NCBI GenBank assembly: GCA_031216445.1
Contig: CM062210.1
Coordinates: forward strand, 67,001 to 131,000
Source of the DNA: Lateolabrax maculatus
Taxonomy: Eukaryota; Chordata; Actinopteri; Acropomatiformes; Lateolabracidae
Direction of reading: 5' to 3'
Length of the DNA: 64,000 bases
Both the position numbers and the translations under genes were made by a program. Positions 12,530-26,000 of this stretch are shown piece by piece; the stretch's first letter is position 1; each line of letters opens with the position of its first letter. The notes under the pieces are model-generated. The model was not told the origin of the DNA. It saw only the letters and a program-made list of their open reading frames with translations, and ran no database searches.

Positions 12530-12600
12530 CCTTGTGATTGGCCGAGGCAGCTGGCAGTCAGTTGGTGGGCGGGGCCTGTGAGCTTCGCTACGCCGGAGTC
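12530..12600 (+). promoter_or_regulatory. piezo2: Probable core promoter of piezo2
   Basis: An inverted CCAAT box (ATTGG, 12537-12541) lies about 30 bp upstream of an Sp1-type GC box (GGGCGGGGCC, 12567-12576). This is about 680 bp upstream of the ATG, with no TATA box in a convincing place. The layout fits a TATA-less vertebrate promoter with transcription starting roughly at 12,600. Known: CCAAT/GC box pairs are common in such promoters. Inferred: the start site. Confidence 0.4.
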
Positions 12601-12820
12601 AGTTTCTGAGTTTTTCAGCGGAGAGACTGAAGAGAAGAAGAGAAGAAAAAAGAAGTGAAATCTCCCGTTTGTTTCTTGTTGGAAAAGAGACAAAATAAGA
12701 AAAAGAAGAAGAAGAAAAAAATATATAAGAAGCTTCAGTTTGTTTCTGTGGGATTTTTGGTTATTTTTCTCCAGAAAATGTAACTTCTGCTGCCGAAGAG
12801 GATTCAAAGCTTCAGTGAGA

Positions 12821-12900
12821 CAGGCAGGAGGACAGAGAGACAGGCAGGAGGACAGAGAGACAGGCAGGAGGACAGAGAGACAGGCAGGAGGACAGAGAGA
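12821..12900 (+). repeat. Four perfect 20-bp tandem units in the presumed 5' UTR
   Basis: CAGGCAGGAGGACAGAGAGA is repeated four times without a mismatch, followed by a degenerate partial unit. It lies in the purine-rich leader between the probable promoter and the piezo2 start codon. Perfect identity suggests recent and probably variable copy number. Confidence 0.9.
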
Positions 12901-13251
12901 CAGGGAGAGAGACGGACAACTTGTCTAAATCTTCCATCTGTGGTTGATCCTACACCGGCAGTGAGACACATGAGAGGCATCTGTCTCTCTCTCTCAGCCG
13001 TCTGTCTGCCTGCCTGCCTGTCTGTCGGTCGGTGTCCCGGAGGACGGAGGATGGCACCGGAGTGTGTCGCCGCCCCCAGCCGGACCCGCAGCTCCTCCTG
13101 CGGGCACACAAAGCTCTGACATCCCGCTGCTGCTGAGGACGGAACCAGAAACACAACCGGGACTGGATCCGGATCTGTAAACCCGGATTAAAACAGTGGA
13201 TTCTTACCGAAGTGGACTGAAGCGGACTGAAGCGGAGAGGCTGGGTTCAGG

Positions 13252-13315
13252 ATGTCCTCAGAGCTGGCTGTAGGTGTGGTCTTCAGGGTTCTGCTGCCCC
13301 TCACTTTGACAGCAG
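13252..13315 (+). CDS. piezo2: piezo2 exon 1
   Basis: Residues 1-21. Starts MSSELAVGVVFRVLLPLTL, a hydrophobic start matching the vertebrate Piezo2 N-terminus. Donor GCAG|GTAAGA, phase 1. The A at -3 supports this start codon. Confidence 0.9.
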
Positions 13316-13961
13316 GTAAGATCCGGTTGAGTTTCTATCTTGAAGTGGTTTCTGGATCACTGGTAGTTTATTTATTATTTCATATTTATTAAATTAAATT
13401 AAATTAAATAAAACCGAAATATTTTCATGAATGACTCATCTGCTGAATATTTACTTCATTCATTGATTGATTGTTAGATTTGTAAAACACAATTACAGTC
13501 GCTCTGATCTCAAAGTGAACAAATATTTGTTTTTTTATGACTGACGTTCAGTTTGTTGTCATTTAAAACACAGAATCCACCAAATGTTTCAGGTATTTTT
13601 ACATAAAAAATGACCTAAATTTGATTCTTTGAAGAATTCACTAATTTATTATTGACTAATACTAAACTGTTGTTGTTTTTTGTATGTTTTGTGAATAAAA
13701 TCTAAATGTTCAAAGTAACTGCAGCTGTAGTAAAGTAGAAGTATAAATACTTGTGAAGTACAAGTACCTTTACTTTTTACTAGAAGTCCGGTACTTGAGT
13801 AAATGTACTTTCCACCTCTGGAGGGCATTAAAGGTAAAGAAACATTTAAGATGAGATCAAATTATATTAGTTTGTGTTTCCGATCAAAGTTCAACATGTG
13901 AAAACAACTAAAGACTCTTTTTAGAGAAGACAGAACTTTATTTAACTTGAGTTGCAGAACA

Positions 13962-14022
<61 letters not shown>

Positions 14023-17000
14023 TATATATATATATATATATATATATAAACATGTTAAAAGTTAGAACCACCGACTGTATGGGAGTGTGAACCATATCTG
14101 ATACAGGGAATATGTACAGGCTTACTTCAAAATGTTCAGTGAGGATTTTATGTAATGTCCCTTTGTTGGACATAAGACCCACAGTGTCCTGTAGATTTGT
14201 GAAAATTGTAATCCACTGAGAGACAGAGGGAGACGTAAACAGACAGATCAGATCTCAGATGAAAGCTGAATCCACCTGAGCACCAACTCTCTCTGCTGTC
14301 TGTCTGTCTGCCGTCTCTCTCTGCCACCCGTCCATCTGCTATCTGTCTCTCTGCCGTCTCTCTCTCTCTGCTGTCCGTCCCTCTGTTGTCCATCCCTCTG
14401 CCATCTCTCTCTCTCAGCCGTCTCTCTCTTTGCCATCCATCCTTCTGCCATCTCTCTCACTGTCGTCTGTCTCTCTGCCGTCTCTCTGCCGGCCGTCTTC
14501 ACCCAGTCCAGCTTGCTGTCCAGGTGTCCTGTCCACGTCCATCCTCTGGATGGAAATAGGTGTAGAGGGAGATTTCTCTTGGCCTCTTCTGCTCATCAAT
14601 CGAAGCATTAATGCATCGGTGTCACGTAAATATCAGGTTTCTCTCTCTCTTCACCTCAGTTGGCTCAAAAAAGTTGACTCCGACACTCGTAAATGGAGGG
14701 AGATCAGGAAGAATCCTTTCCATTGGCAGGTCCAGCATTTTTTGTTCACCTGCTCTTACAAGTACAGCAGTCAAATATGATTTTCCTTATTGCTGAATTA
14801 CCATTTGTAACCCAATACTTACCTTCTGAGTTTGGATAGTGTGTGGTTTCTTCCACTATGGCCAAGTTGTTGGTGACTATGCCTAAGGATGAGAGTTGAG
14901 ATATGTTGATCTTTTGAAAGGGTGAGTGGATGCTTGATTTCTTCTGGCGGTGCTGCCCTACTCTTTAATCCTCCAACTCTAAGTATGCCCTCCTCCAAGC
15001 ATGGATCCAGTTAAATCCAGCTAATGAATATGACTTTGCTTTCTGACTCCAGACTTTCCAGATGAGAGTGCATCAGTTTCCTCCCTAAACCACTGCTGCT
15101 GAGCATAGCGAATGATAGAAATTTCTACCTTTGATGAGACACTCTGACCATCAAGTGCACTTCTGACCTTCTTCATCTCCAAATGCATATGAGTGGATGG
15201 GGTATTTGCATCAGAAGCCTGCAACTCCTTTTTCTTTTGGCTCAATTTGAAAAGAGTTGTCTTTACCCTGAGGAACCAGGCAACTGCAACCTTTAGCCTC
15301 CTCCAGTCTGAGAAATAAGTAGAAATGAGTTGGTCAGTAGCATTACGGGAGTTCTTGACATTTACAGCATTCACAGGGAAGTCTTTCTTGACTTCCGTGT
15401 CAGCCAATGGAATGGTGATTTCTACAGCATTTTCTAGTCAATATGTCTCTGGCTTCCAAAAAGAGTTGGGCCCTTTTACCTGCTGTTAATCAGTAGGTCA
15501 TCAGGATTCGTACCTCTGGACACATCATCTGCTAGATTGTCTTTAATATAGACATACCTCAATTTTGACATTTTTTTTAGTGTCTCTGATGGTTGAAACC
15601 CTCTTTGCCACAAAGGTATGAAAGCGCCTGTCCTCATTCCTTATGATGTCTTAGAATGTCTGGACCTGGTCCACCTCGGAGTAAGGGAGGGATTCGAGAG
15701 GGAGAGGATCACCCAGAACAAACAAGCTTGGGCAGAATGGGATGTCTAATTTAAGGATCAGTTTGATATTCTCATGAATGGCTGACCAGAATTTCTGTAC
15801 AACCAGACAGGCCCACAGCATATGGAAGAGTGTACTAACGCTTCCCCAACACCTCCAGCAATTCGAGCTGTCCCATCATTTCACCCTGTATAACCTTGAG
15901 TCAAGTCAAGTCAATTTTATTTGTATAGCGCCAAATCATAACAAAAGTTATCTCAAGACGCTTTCACATAGAGTAGGTCTAGACCATACTCTTTAAAATA
16001 TTATTTTCTTCCGGTGGTGACGATGTAGGAGAAAGCCGCTCGAAAGAGGTCTCCCGGTTGAACTATTAATATTTACCTGTAAATACCACAATTGATTCGG
16101 GAAAGTGAATGATTACAGTTATAACTTCGACACAGCCGTGAAATGAGTGGCTCCAAATCTAAAGCAAGCAGTACATCGGGCTATCCAGTTACTTGGAGCC
16201 GTGCAGCTACTGTAGCTAGCAAACTTGCTAAAATGGTGGCCATGAGCTCTGATGCAAGCAGCCCACCTGGTCTCGTCAAAGGCGCACCGGACATTTTTTC
16301 AATGACGATCTTGAAAACAGGTTCCGTAGAGTTAACCTCAGGATTATAAATATTCCCGAGGGCAGTGAAAAGGGCCAGGACCCGATCGAGTTCGTGTCTA
16401 ATCTGCTGATGGAAAACCTCGGCCCCGACGTCCTTTCCAAACCTCTGGAGCTCGAGAGAGCGCACCGCTCCCTAGCTCCTAACCCTGGACCGGGAGGCAG
16501 ACCCAGGCCCTTTATGATATGCTTTCATCGTTTTCAGGAGAGGGAGAAAGTGCTTCGTTGGGCCAGACAACACAAGCTTAAGTACCGCGAAACAGCGCTG
16601 CGGGTGTACCCAGACGTCAGCGCCATCACTGCGAAGAAGCGAGCCGCTTTCAACAAAATCAAGCAACCCCTCTACCAGAAAGGCGTGAAGTTCAGGATTC
16701 TCTTTCCTGCGCGCCTTCAAGTATCATATGAGGATGAGGTGTTCACTTTCGAGACTCTGGAGGACGCGCACGCATTTTATAAGGAGCGGGTGATGGACAG
16801 AAAGTAGAGCACATCAGGATATTCCCGGCTTTCGCCCACATTGGTGGGTTTCACCCCCAGCTGTTTTGATGATAGTGTGTGCTCCGGCCTTGTGTGCGGC
16901 CCTGCCGACTTCTTCAACCAGCGTCATGGTAACCATGGAAACGGGTAGGCACGTGAGCTGTGTTTACAGTTTATGGGTTACCCTTATCATGTTGCAGGAG

Positions 17001-20000
17001 CGACGTGGACTTTTCGTGTTTTGCTTTGCCTTGTTGGGGACTCTGTTTACTTCCAAATGTACAGTGTGGATGCCATATGTTATGTTATCACCATCTTTTT
17101 TGTTCTGATTATGATGGTAAACATGCTAAGTTGGTTTCAGTGAGACCTAAGTCTGGCTGATGTGCCTCTGAAGCGCTCACAATTATCTTATAACAGGCGT
17201 TGCTTTTTTATTTTTATTTTTTTAGGCACTTAATTTAATTATTTTGGTTTTATGTCATATTTCTTTCTAATCTCCTCCATCCGCCTTTTTAATTTTTTTT
17301 TATTTATTGTTATCTCTATGTGCCATACGCTGTCCGCAGTAGCTTATTGAGTGGGGTGGTTTCTTTTTTTGAGGAAAATATTGAAGCAAACTTACAGACG
17401 GTCTGTCTACTTTAGTTAAATGTGAGGTGAAGACTAATATCACTCTGCTGTAATCGTGTTGTTCTTTCAAAACGTGGTGTATGTTTTATATATTCAATGG
17501 GATGACCTCTTGAACAAGAGAGGGTTATGGAAGCTGAAAGTGTTACCCTGGTGGGATTGAAGATGTGGATGTATCTGGTTTGTATAAGGGATTGTGGGGT
17601 TGGAGGGTTGTGGAGGGATCCTTTGAGTTTTTGTTTCTTTTGTTGTTGGTTTGTTCTGGTTGTGTGTTTCTGTTTTGTTTTCCCCCTTTTCCTTTGGCTC
17701 AGCGGTCACGTCAGGCCTGGGAGAGTCGTAGCTCCTCATTTTTTATGTCATGATGAATCAGGGTAAGAAGCTTCGCCTTATCTCCTGGAATCTGAAGGGT
17801 GTCAACCAGCCTATTAAACGTAATAAGGTAATGACTCATTTAAAACAACTTGGGGGTGATGTTTTCTTTTTACAAGAAACTCACCTGCACTTCTGATGTT
17901 AAGAGTATCACGCGGCCTTGGATAAGGGATGTATTTCACTCTAAATTCCCATTAAGGGCAAGAGGTGCAGCTATCCTTATAAACAAAAATGTTCCGTTTG
18001 AATTGTCAAACTCCATTGAAGATTCCAATGGTCGATTTGTAATTATTTCTTGTAGACTGTGTGGCACGCCTGTGGTTATGGTCTGTGTTTATGCACCGAC
18101 ATGGGATGATGATAAATTTATTACAAGTTTTTTCTCCTCCCTCCCTAAAGTTGATGATCACTACTTAATTATTGGAGACGATTTCAATTTAATTCAGGAC
18201 CCCTCCTTAGACAGGTCCTCCTCTAGCCCTCAGGCGCTATCTAAGTCAGCTACAGTCCTCGACACACATAAAATCAGTTTAGGCTTATTTGACCCATGTC
18301 GAGCTAATTCCCATTCGGACAAAGCTTATTCCTTTTTTTCACATGTTCATCATTCATATTCCCGGATAGACTTTTTTCTTTTGGATAATTATTTTTTATC
18401 AGAGATCCACTCATGTGAGTACCATAGTATTGTTATCTCAGACCACGCCCCTGTATCTGTAGATATTAGTTTTCCTAGTCTTGTCCCTCCCTCCAAGCAG
18501 TGGAGACTTAACTCTTCTCTGCTAGCCCAAGCTTCCTTTAAAGATTTCCTTCACACTCAGATCTCCTTGTTCTTTGATACTAATGATTCTCCAGAGATAT
18601 CTAGACGTACTCTATGGGAGGCCTTTAAGGCGTTTATGCGTGGGCAGATTATATCATATGTCTCAACACTAAACAAAGCAGAAAGGGCAGAGTTTGAGGC
18701 AATCACCAAAGAGATATTTAAAATTGATAATTTGTATGCTGCGGCTCCTACCCCTGCTCTTTACAAAGAATGCCTTCAGCTTCAGCCCAAATTTGACTTA
18801 ATATCCACTAGTAAAACTCAGAAACAGTTATTTCTTGCTAAACAACGCTTCTTTGAGGTTGGGGATAAAGCGGGAAGACTACTAGCACATCAGGCACGCA
18901 CAGCTACACTATCCAGGTTGATCCCTCAGATTAAGTCTGTGTCGGGTGAAGTCACCTCAGACCCTACAGAAATGAATAAGTCATTTTGTTCTTTCTACTC
19001 TAACCTCTATTCCTCCCAATGTCCTCCAGCTGTTTGGGATGGAGTTAACCCACTAGATAAGATTGTTTTCCCTAAAATAAATGAAGATTTGGGTAGGGAG
19101 CTGGGGAGTCCAGTCTCTACCAGGGAGGTTCAGGAAGCAATTATGTCACTCCAGAATGGTAAAACTCCAGGCCCTGATGGGTTTACTGTTGAGTTTTTTA
19201 AGTTATTCTCTATCGCCATTGCACCTGCCCTCCAGAGAATGTATAATGAGTCCTTTGCTGAGGGCTGACTGCCTCCCACCCTGTCGGAGGCCACTATTTC
19301 TCTTCTGCTTAAGAGTGATAAGGACCCTCTTTTGTGTGGTAGCTATAGGCCCATTTCCGTCTTGAATGTTGACTTAAAAATCCTGTCAAAGATCTTAGCC
19401 CAACACCTACAATGGGTCCTGTCATGTATAATATCAACCGATCAAACGGGTTTCATGCTTGATAGGCACTCATTTCATAACACCAGGAGGCTCTTAAATA
19501 TCATTGGTTCTCCTGGTTCAGGCGCTCCAGAAGTGGTTATTTCACTGGACGCAGAGAAGGCCTTCGACAGGGTGGAGTGGAGCTTTCTTTTTTTTGTTTT
19601 GCAGAAATTCGGTTTCAGTCCGGAATTTATATCTTGGATTAAATTGCTTTATGCCAGCCCAGTTGCCTCGGTCCACACAAACGGACTCCAGTCTGTTTCA
19701 TTTCCCCTTTATCGAGGAACCAGACAGGGCTGCCATCTTTCCCCCCTCCTATTTGCCATAGCTATTGAGCCTCTAGCCATCTGGCTACGCCAGGAGGGTG
19801 GGTTTGAGGGCATCATCAGAGCTGGGAAAGTTCACAAATTATCGCTGTATGCCGATGACCTCCTGTTATACATGTCTAATCCAGCTGCCTCTCTCCCTGT
19901 GGTTCTAGATATCTTTGACAAATTTGGGTCCTATTCAGGTTATAAACTTAACCTCCACAAGAGTGAAGTTCTTCCCATTAATTCTGCGGCAAAAAATATA

Positions 20001-23000
20001 CCGCAGTCCTTATTCCCTTTCAAATATGCTACAGGTGGATTTAAATATTTGGGGGTACATATTACTAACTCAATGAGTCAACTTTTCTCTAAAAATTTCT
20101 CTCCTCTAGTTGAGAAATGTAAACTAGATTTTGTCAGATGGTCTGGTCTTCCACTATCCCTTGTGGGTCGAGTTAATTTGGTTAAGATGGTTGTTTTACC
20201 CAAGTTTTTATATCTTTTTTCAGATATCCCTGTCCTTATTAAAGTCCTTTTTTAGATCACTCGACCAACTAATAGGTTCTTTCCTCTGGGGCAATAAAAA
20301 TCCATGTATCAGAAGATCAGTGCTACAGCTCCCGAAGGCTCTTGGGGGCTTAGCTTTGCCCAATTTCCTACAATATTACTGGTCCTGTAATATTTATAAA
20401 CTTTTATACTGGATTAATAACACAGCAGATGACCAGCGCCCCGTGTGGGTGGACTTGCATCTTCCAAGCTCTCTCTTCATTCCCTGGTTTGCTCCCAGCT
20501 CCCTCTAACCGCCCCCAACTTTACCTCCAATCCAGTGGTGACTAACTCTGTGAGAATCTGTATCCAAATGAGGAAGAACCTAGGCCTTCATAGGGGCTCA
20601 GACCTCTCCCCTATTATTAACAATCACCTATTTCCGCCCTCTTGCACTGACTTGACCTTTCGGACGTGGTTCAACAAAGGGATAACAAAATCTAAGGACC
20701 TTTACAACCAAGGGGCTTTTATGTCCTTTTTTTAGAGCTCTCAAAAAAATTTGACTTGCCTAATTCCCATCTATTTCGTGTTTTTCAGACAAGGCATTTT
20801 GTTCAGAATCAGAACCCCAAATTCCCCAGTCGTCCCCCAGAAACATTGATTGATTCACTACTGGATCTTGATCCCGGACAAAAGCGGCTCATTTCTAGCA
20901 TTTACAGCCTTATCAACTCTTCTCTCGATAGCCCAGCATCAGGCCCTAAGGATTCTTGGGAGCAGGAGCTTGGAGTCACACTACCTGATGATTACTGGGA
21001 ACAAGTACTACGGTTGGTTCATTCCTCTTCAATCTGTGCGAGGCACGGCCTCCTACAATGTAAAGTAGTGCACAAAGTTCACTACACTAATTTGAGGCTA
21101 TCTCGAATTTATCCCAATGTAACTGACTCCTGTAACAGGTGCAAACAATCCCCAGCTGATCATTCTCATATGTTCTGGTCCTGTCCCAGGCTTGCCACAT
21201 TCTGGTCTGAAATCTTTGAAACTCTTAGCACAGCATATAACACTACCATCTCTCCTGAACCTCTCTTGGCTTTGTTTGGGGCCCCCCTACAGCCTTTTTG
21301 CCTCTAGAGTTATACAGAATGTCCTTGCCTTTACCACCCTGTTAGCCAGACGACTTATACTCCTTAAATGGAAACACCCTCAACCCCCATGTCATAGTAG
21401 GTGGGTTGAAGAAGTATTACTGTTCATGAGTCTTGAAAAGCTTAGATTTTCCCTCAAAGTCTCATTAAATTCATTTGAAAAGACCTGGAGACCTCTCTTA
21501 AGTCATATTGAGTCTTTGACATCTCTGCGTTACAGTGATAACTGAGCCTCCCCTCCCCCCATTTATTTTATTTTAATTATTAATTCTCCCCCTTTTTTTT
21601 AATTTAATTTTATTTTATTTATTTATTTTAAATTTATATTTGGTTGTTTTTCTTGTTTATGGGTTTGTTGTGTGTGCTGGGGATGGGAATGCGGGAGGGA
21701 TAAAAAGATGGGGAAAAATGGAAGGATGGAAGTAGTCCCTGTTATATTGCTCTGTTGTATCTCATGAAACCACTTTCAATAAAAAAAGTTAATATAAAAT
21801 ATTATTTACAGAGACCCAACAGTTCCCACCATGAGCAGCACTTGGCGACAGTAACAGGAAAAACTCCCTTTTAACAGGTAGAAACCTGGAGCAGAACCAG
21901 GCTCTGGGTGGGCGGCCATCTGCATCGACCGAGTTGGGTTGAAAGGGGAGGAGAGAGGGGGAGAGGGGAGACAGAACAGGAGGAGAGACAACAAATCAGA
22001 CTAATAATAATAACAACTGCAGCAGTGAGTGTGGAGCAGGAACATGGGGGCAGTAGACGGTCGGCAATCACAGATCCAGAATCTACAGCTCCAGAGGCAC
22101 AAACACCTGCAGGAAGAGAGAAAGCAATAAAGCACAGAAAGCACAGGGACTACCGGGAAGAAGTGGAGTTGGTAACCTGTATTAGTGGGATAGGAATGCG
22201 TACAGATAGAGAGGGAGAGGAGGAGAGAGAAGCTCAGTGCATCATGGGAAATCCCCCGGCAGTCTAAGCCTATAACAGCATAACTAAGGGATGGTTCAGG
22301 ACTCACCTGAGCCAGCCCTTGTGGCAGCGATGGTTTAGCGGACCAATAGACAGATGCTGAAGATTCAAATGCACGGGATTTATTACTGAACAGGGGAAGG
22401 TGGGACAGAAGAGCGGGGGACCAATATGCTGGGGGGGGGAGAGAGACTCGAGAGGGCAGATGACGATGGGGAGAGGGTCCGGGAGAGGAGTGGGTCCAGA
22501 GCAGCAGGGCAATGCAGGGCAGGAGGTCTGAGGAACAGGAGGAGAGGGTCAAAAACAGGGCAGGAAACACGGGGAATCAAGGGAAACAAGGAAAACACCA
22601 AAAAAAACAATGGAGAGTCGCAAAAACCACGAAGGAAGCAAAAGGGGAGCCGGATAAGTTACCGCGTGGTTAACTGTAAAGATCTGGCGATGGGTGAATG
22701 AAGAGCTGGTGTATTTGAGCCGGAGGTTAATGAATGATGAGCTTCAGGTGTGCCCTGCAGCAGCTGCCAAAGTCTGGGACCCGCCCCTAGGAGGGAGGAG
22801 AAACACACAAGGAGGGGAGGAGAGCAACAACAGGGGCAGCACAGACACAGATGTAACAGCCCTAACTATAAGCTTTATCAAAAAGGAACGTTTTTAGCAT
22901 ACTCTTAAACGAAGAGAGGGTGTCTGCCTCCCGAACCCAAATTGGGAGCTGGTTCCACAGAAAAAAGGAGCTTGATAATTAAAGGCTCTGGCTCCCATTC

Positions 23001-26000
23001 TACTTTTAGAGACTTTAGGTACCACAAGTAACCCTGCATTCTGTGAGAGTAGTGCTCTAGTGTGGTAATACGGTACTATGAGGTCTTTAAGATATGATGG
23101 TGCCTGACCAATAAGAGCTTTGTAAGTGAGGAGGACGACTTTACTGTACTGTCTGTACACATGCAGCAGCATTCTGGATCAGCTGGAGAGTCTTTAGAGA
23201 CTTATCGGGGCAGCCCGATAATAAGGAATTACAATAATCCAACCTAGAAGTAACAAATGCATGAACTAGTTTTTCTGCATCTTTTTAGACAGGATATGCC
23301 TGATTTTTATAATTTTACATAAGTGGAAGAAGGCAGTCCTTGAAGTCTGTCCTAGACTCCTTACAGCGTTGCTAGAGGCCAGGGCAATGCCGTCTAGAGT
23401 AACTATATCTATACATAGTGCGTCTCGCAGGTGTTTAGGACCCAGAACAATAATTTCAGTTTTGTCTGAGTTTAACAGCAAGAAATTGCAGGTCATCCAG
23501 TCTTTTATGTCCTTAATACATGCCTGAAGCTTGGCTAACTTACCGGTTTCATCTGGCTTTATCAATAAGTATAACTGAGTATCATCTGCATAGCAGTGAA
23601 AGTTTATGGAGTGTTTCCTAATAATATTGCCTAAAGGAAGCATATACAAGGTAAATAAAAGTGGTCCGAGCACTGAACCTTGTGGAACTCCGTGACTAAC
23701 TTCCGTGTGCACGGAGGATTCATCATTTACATGGACAAACTGAAATCTATCTGATAAATACGACTGAAACCAGCTTAGTGCGGGTCCTTTGATGCCAATC
23801 AAATGCTCCAGTCTCTGTAATAGGATACAATGGTCAATGGTATCGAATGTGGCACTAAGATCTAACAGAACAAGTACAGAGACAAATCCTTTGTCTGACG
23901 CAATCAAAAGGTCGTTTGTCACTCTCACCAGTGCTGTCTCTGTGCTATGATATTCCCTAAATCCTGAGTGAAAATCCTCAAATAAACTATTGTTGTTTAG
24001 AAAGTCACATAACTGATTAACGACCACTTGCTCAAGGATTTTGGAGAGAAAGGGAAGGTTAAATATAATTGGCTAAAACCCCTGGATCAAGCATAGGCTT
24101 TTTAAGAAGAGGTTTAATTACAGCTACTTTGAAGGACTGTGGTACATAGCCTGTTAATAAAGACATATTGATCATGTCTAGTAAAGAAGTGCTAACTCAG
24201 GGTAAAACTTCTTTAAGCAGCCTAGTTGGGATGGGGTCTAAGAGGCAGGTTGTCGGTTTAGATGAAAAAATCATTGAAGTTAGTTGGTAAAAGTCAATTG
24301 GAGAAAAACAGTCTAAATATAAATCTGGTTCTACAGCTGCTTCTGAGGTTCCTGAGGTTCCTGTACTCGAAGATATATCTAAACTGGCTGAGAGCAGAAG
24401 ATGATGAATTTTTTCTCTAATAGTTAGAATTTTATCATCAAAGAAGCTCATGAAGTTATTACTGAGAGCTCTGGGAATACATGGCTCAACAGAGCTCTGA
24501 CTCTGTGTCAGCCTGGCTACAGTGCTGAAAAGAAACCTGGGGTTGTTCTTATGTTCCTCTATTAGTGAGGAGTAATAGACTCCTCTGGCATTACAGAGGG
24601 CCTTCCTGTATGTTCTAAGACTATCTTGCCAAACTAAATGAGTTTCCTCCAGTTTGATGGAACGCCATTTCCTTTCTAATTTTTACGATGTTTCTTTTAA
24701 TTTGCGGGTTAAGGAGTTATACCTTGGAGCTAACCTCTTTTGTTTTATTATCTTCTTTTTGATCGGGGCAATAGAATCAAGAGTCGTTCGCAGCGAGCCT
24801 GCAGCACTATCAACCAGATGATCAATTTGGGAGGGACTAAAGGTAGCATAGGAGTCCTCCGTTATATTGAGACATGGCATTGAATTAAATGCCAATGGAT
24901 CACTTCTTAAAATTTAGCTACAGCACTATCAGACAGGCATCTACTAAAGGAATGTTTGCCTAATGGCCTATAGTCCAGTAATATAAATTCAAAAGTTATT
25001 AAATAATGGTCTGATAAGACAGGATTTTGTAGGAAGACTATTAATTCTTCAATTTCGATTCCATATGACAGAACAAGATTGAGGGTGTGGTTTAAACAAT
25101 GAATGGGTTTGTTTACACTCTGACAGAAACCAATTGAATCTAATAGTGAGATAAACGCAGAACTAATGCTATCATTATCTACGTCCACGTGAATATTGAA
25201 ATCATCTACAATAATGACTATCTGTTTTGAGGACTAAACTTGTTAAAAACTCTGAGAATTCTGCTAAAAATTCAGAATGCGGACCAGGAGTGCGGTACAC
25301 CATGACAAATAGAATTGGCTGTAGAGTTTTCCATATTGGGTGTGAAAGACTAGGAACAAGACTCTCGAATGAGTTAAAACTAAGTTTAGGTTTAGGGTTG
25401 ATTAGTAAGCTAGAGTCGAAGATGGCTGCAACTCCACCTCCTCGGCCGGTGCCTCGAGGAATGTGAGTATTACTATGACTAGGAGGAGTGGACTCATTCA
25501 GGCTAACATATTCTTCCTGACACAGCCAAGTTTCAATTAGACAAAATATATCCATATGATAGCCAGATATTAAATCATTGACTAACACAGCTTTAGACAA
25601 CAGAGATCTAATGTTTAAGAGTCCACATTTAATTATTTTATTTGGTTGTACCACTACACTGGTAGTTTTAATTTTTATTAAGTTTTTATGAGTAACTCCT
25701 CTTCTATTTGAATTTGAATTAATTAATTGAAGTGGTCGGGGGAAAGACATAGTCTCTATGGGATTTTTTACGGGGTTTTGGGTGAGTAACCGCTCTAATG
25801 GAAGCGCAGAGAAGCGTGTAGGACTGCACCTCTGCTTCCTGGTCTGAACTCTGTATTGTCACGGTGTGAGGGGGACCATTTACCCTGTTCATTATTTTAA
25901 ACTGCATTAGCGAGCAAGGCCAACAGCATAAAAGTACAGCAATAACTTTGGAATACCCAGTGGTCTACCAGCCTTTGTAGTCTGTGTAAATTAAGTCTTG

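Larger units (their letters stand above)
16007..21794 (+). mobile_element. Full-length L1 LINE, sense orientation, 13-bp target duplication
   Basis: 5,788 bp between copies of TAAAATATTATTT (15994-16006 and 21795-21807). Begins CTTCCGGTGGTGACGATGTAG, then ORF1, ORF2 and a 3' UTR ending AATAAAAAAAGTTAATA. It has landed in the 3' UTR of the antisense L2-like element, so it is younger than that element. Both ORFs are damaged. It resembles the L1 at 49,478 in length, layout and 5' end. Confidence 0.9.
15899..25925 (-). mobile_element. L2/CR1-like LINE, near complete, antisense, with two nested insertions
   Basis: Read on the minus strand: an upstream frame (25,907-25,719), the endonuclease region (25,750-25,202: LLNIRSLLSKAVLVNDLI, IFCLIETWL), linker frames to 24,197 (LLDPIPTRLLKEVLP), reverse transcriptase (24,027-23,266: LLDLSATFDTIDH, GVPQGSVLGPLLFTLY, YADDTQLYL), and the C-terminus (23,172-22,894). 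The 3' UTR is in two pieces, 22,314-21,808 and 15,993-15,899, ending in the short CAAGT-type tail repeat. It is interrupted by a solo LTR at 22,320-22,858 and an L1 at 16,007-21,794. The frame is broken at several places, so it is not active. Confidence 0.88.

Noticed and set aside
12740..13156. Short frames in the leader region on both strands
   Set aside because: They come from the 20-bp purine repeat and lack homology. The conserved Piezo2 N-terminus begins at 13,252.
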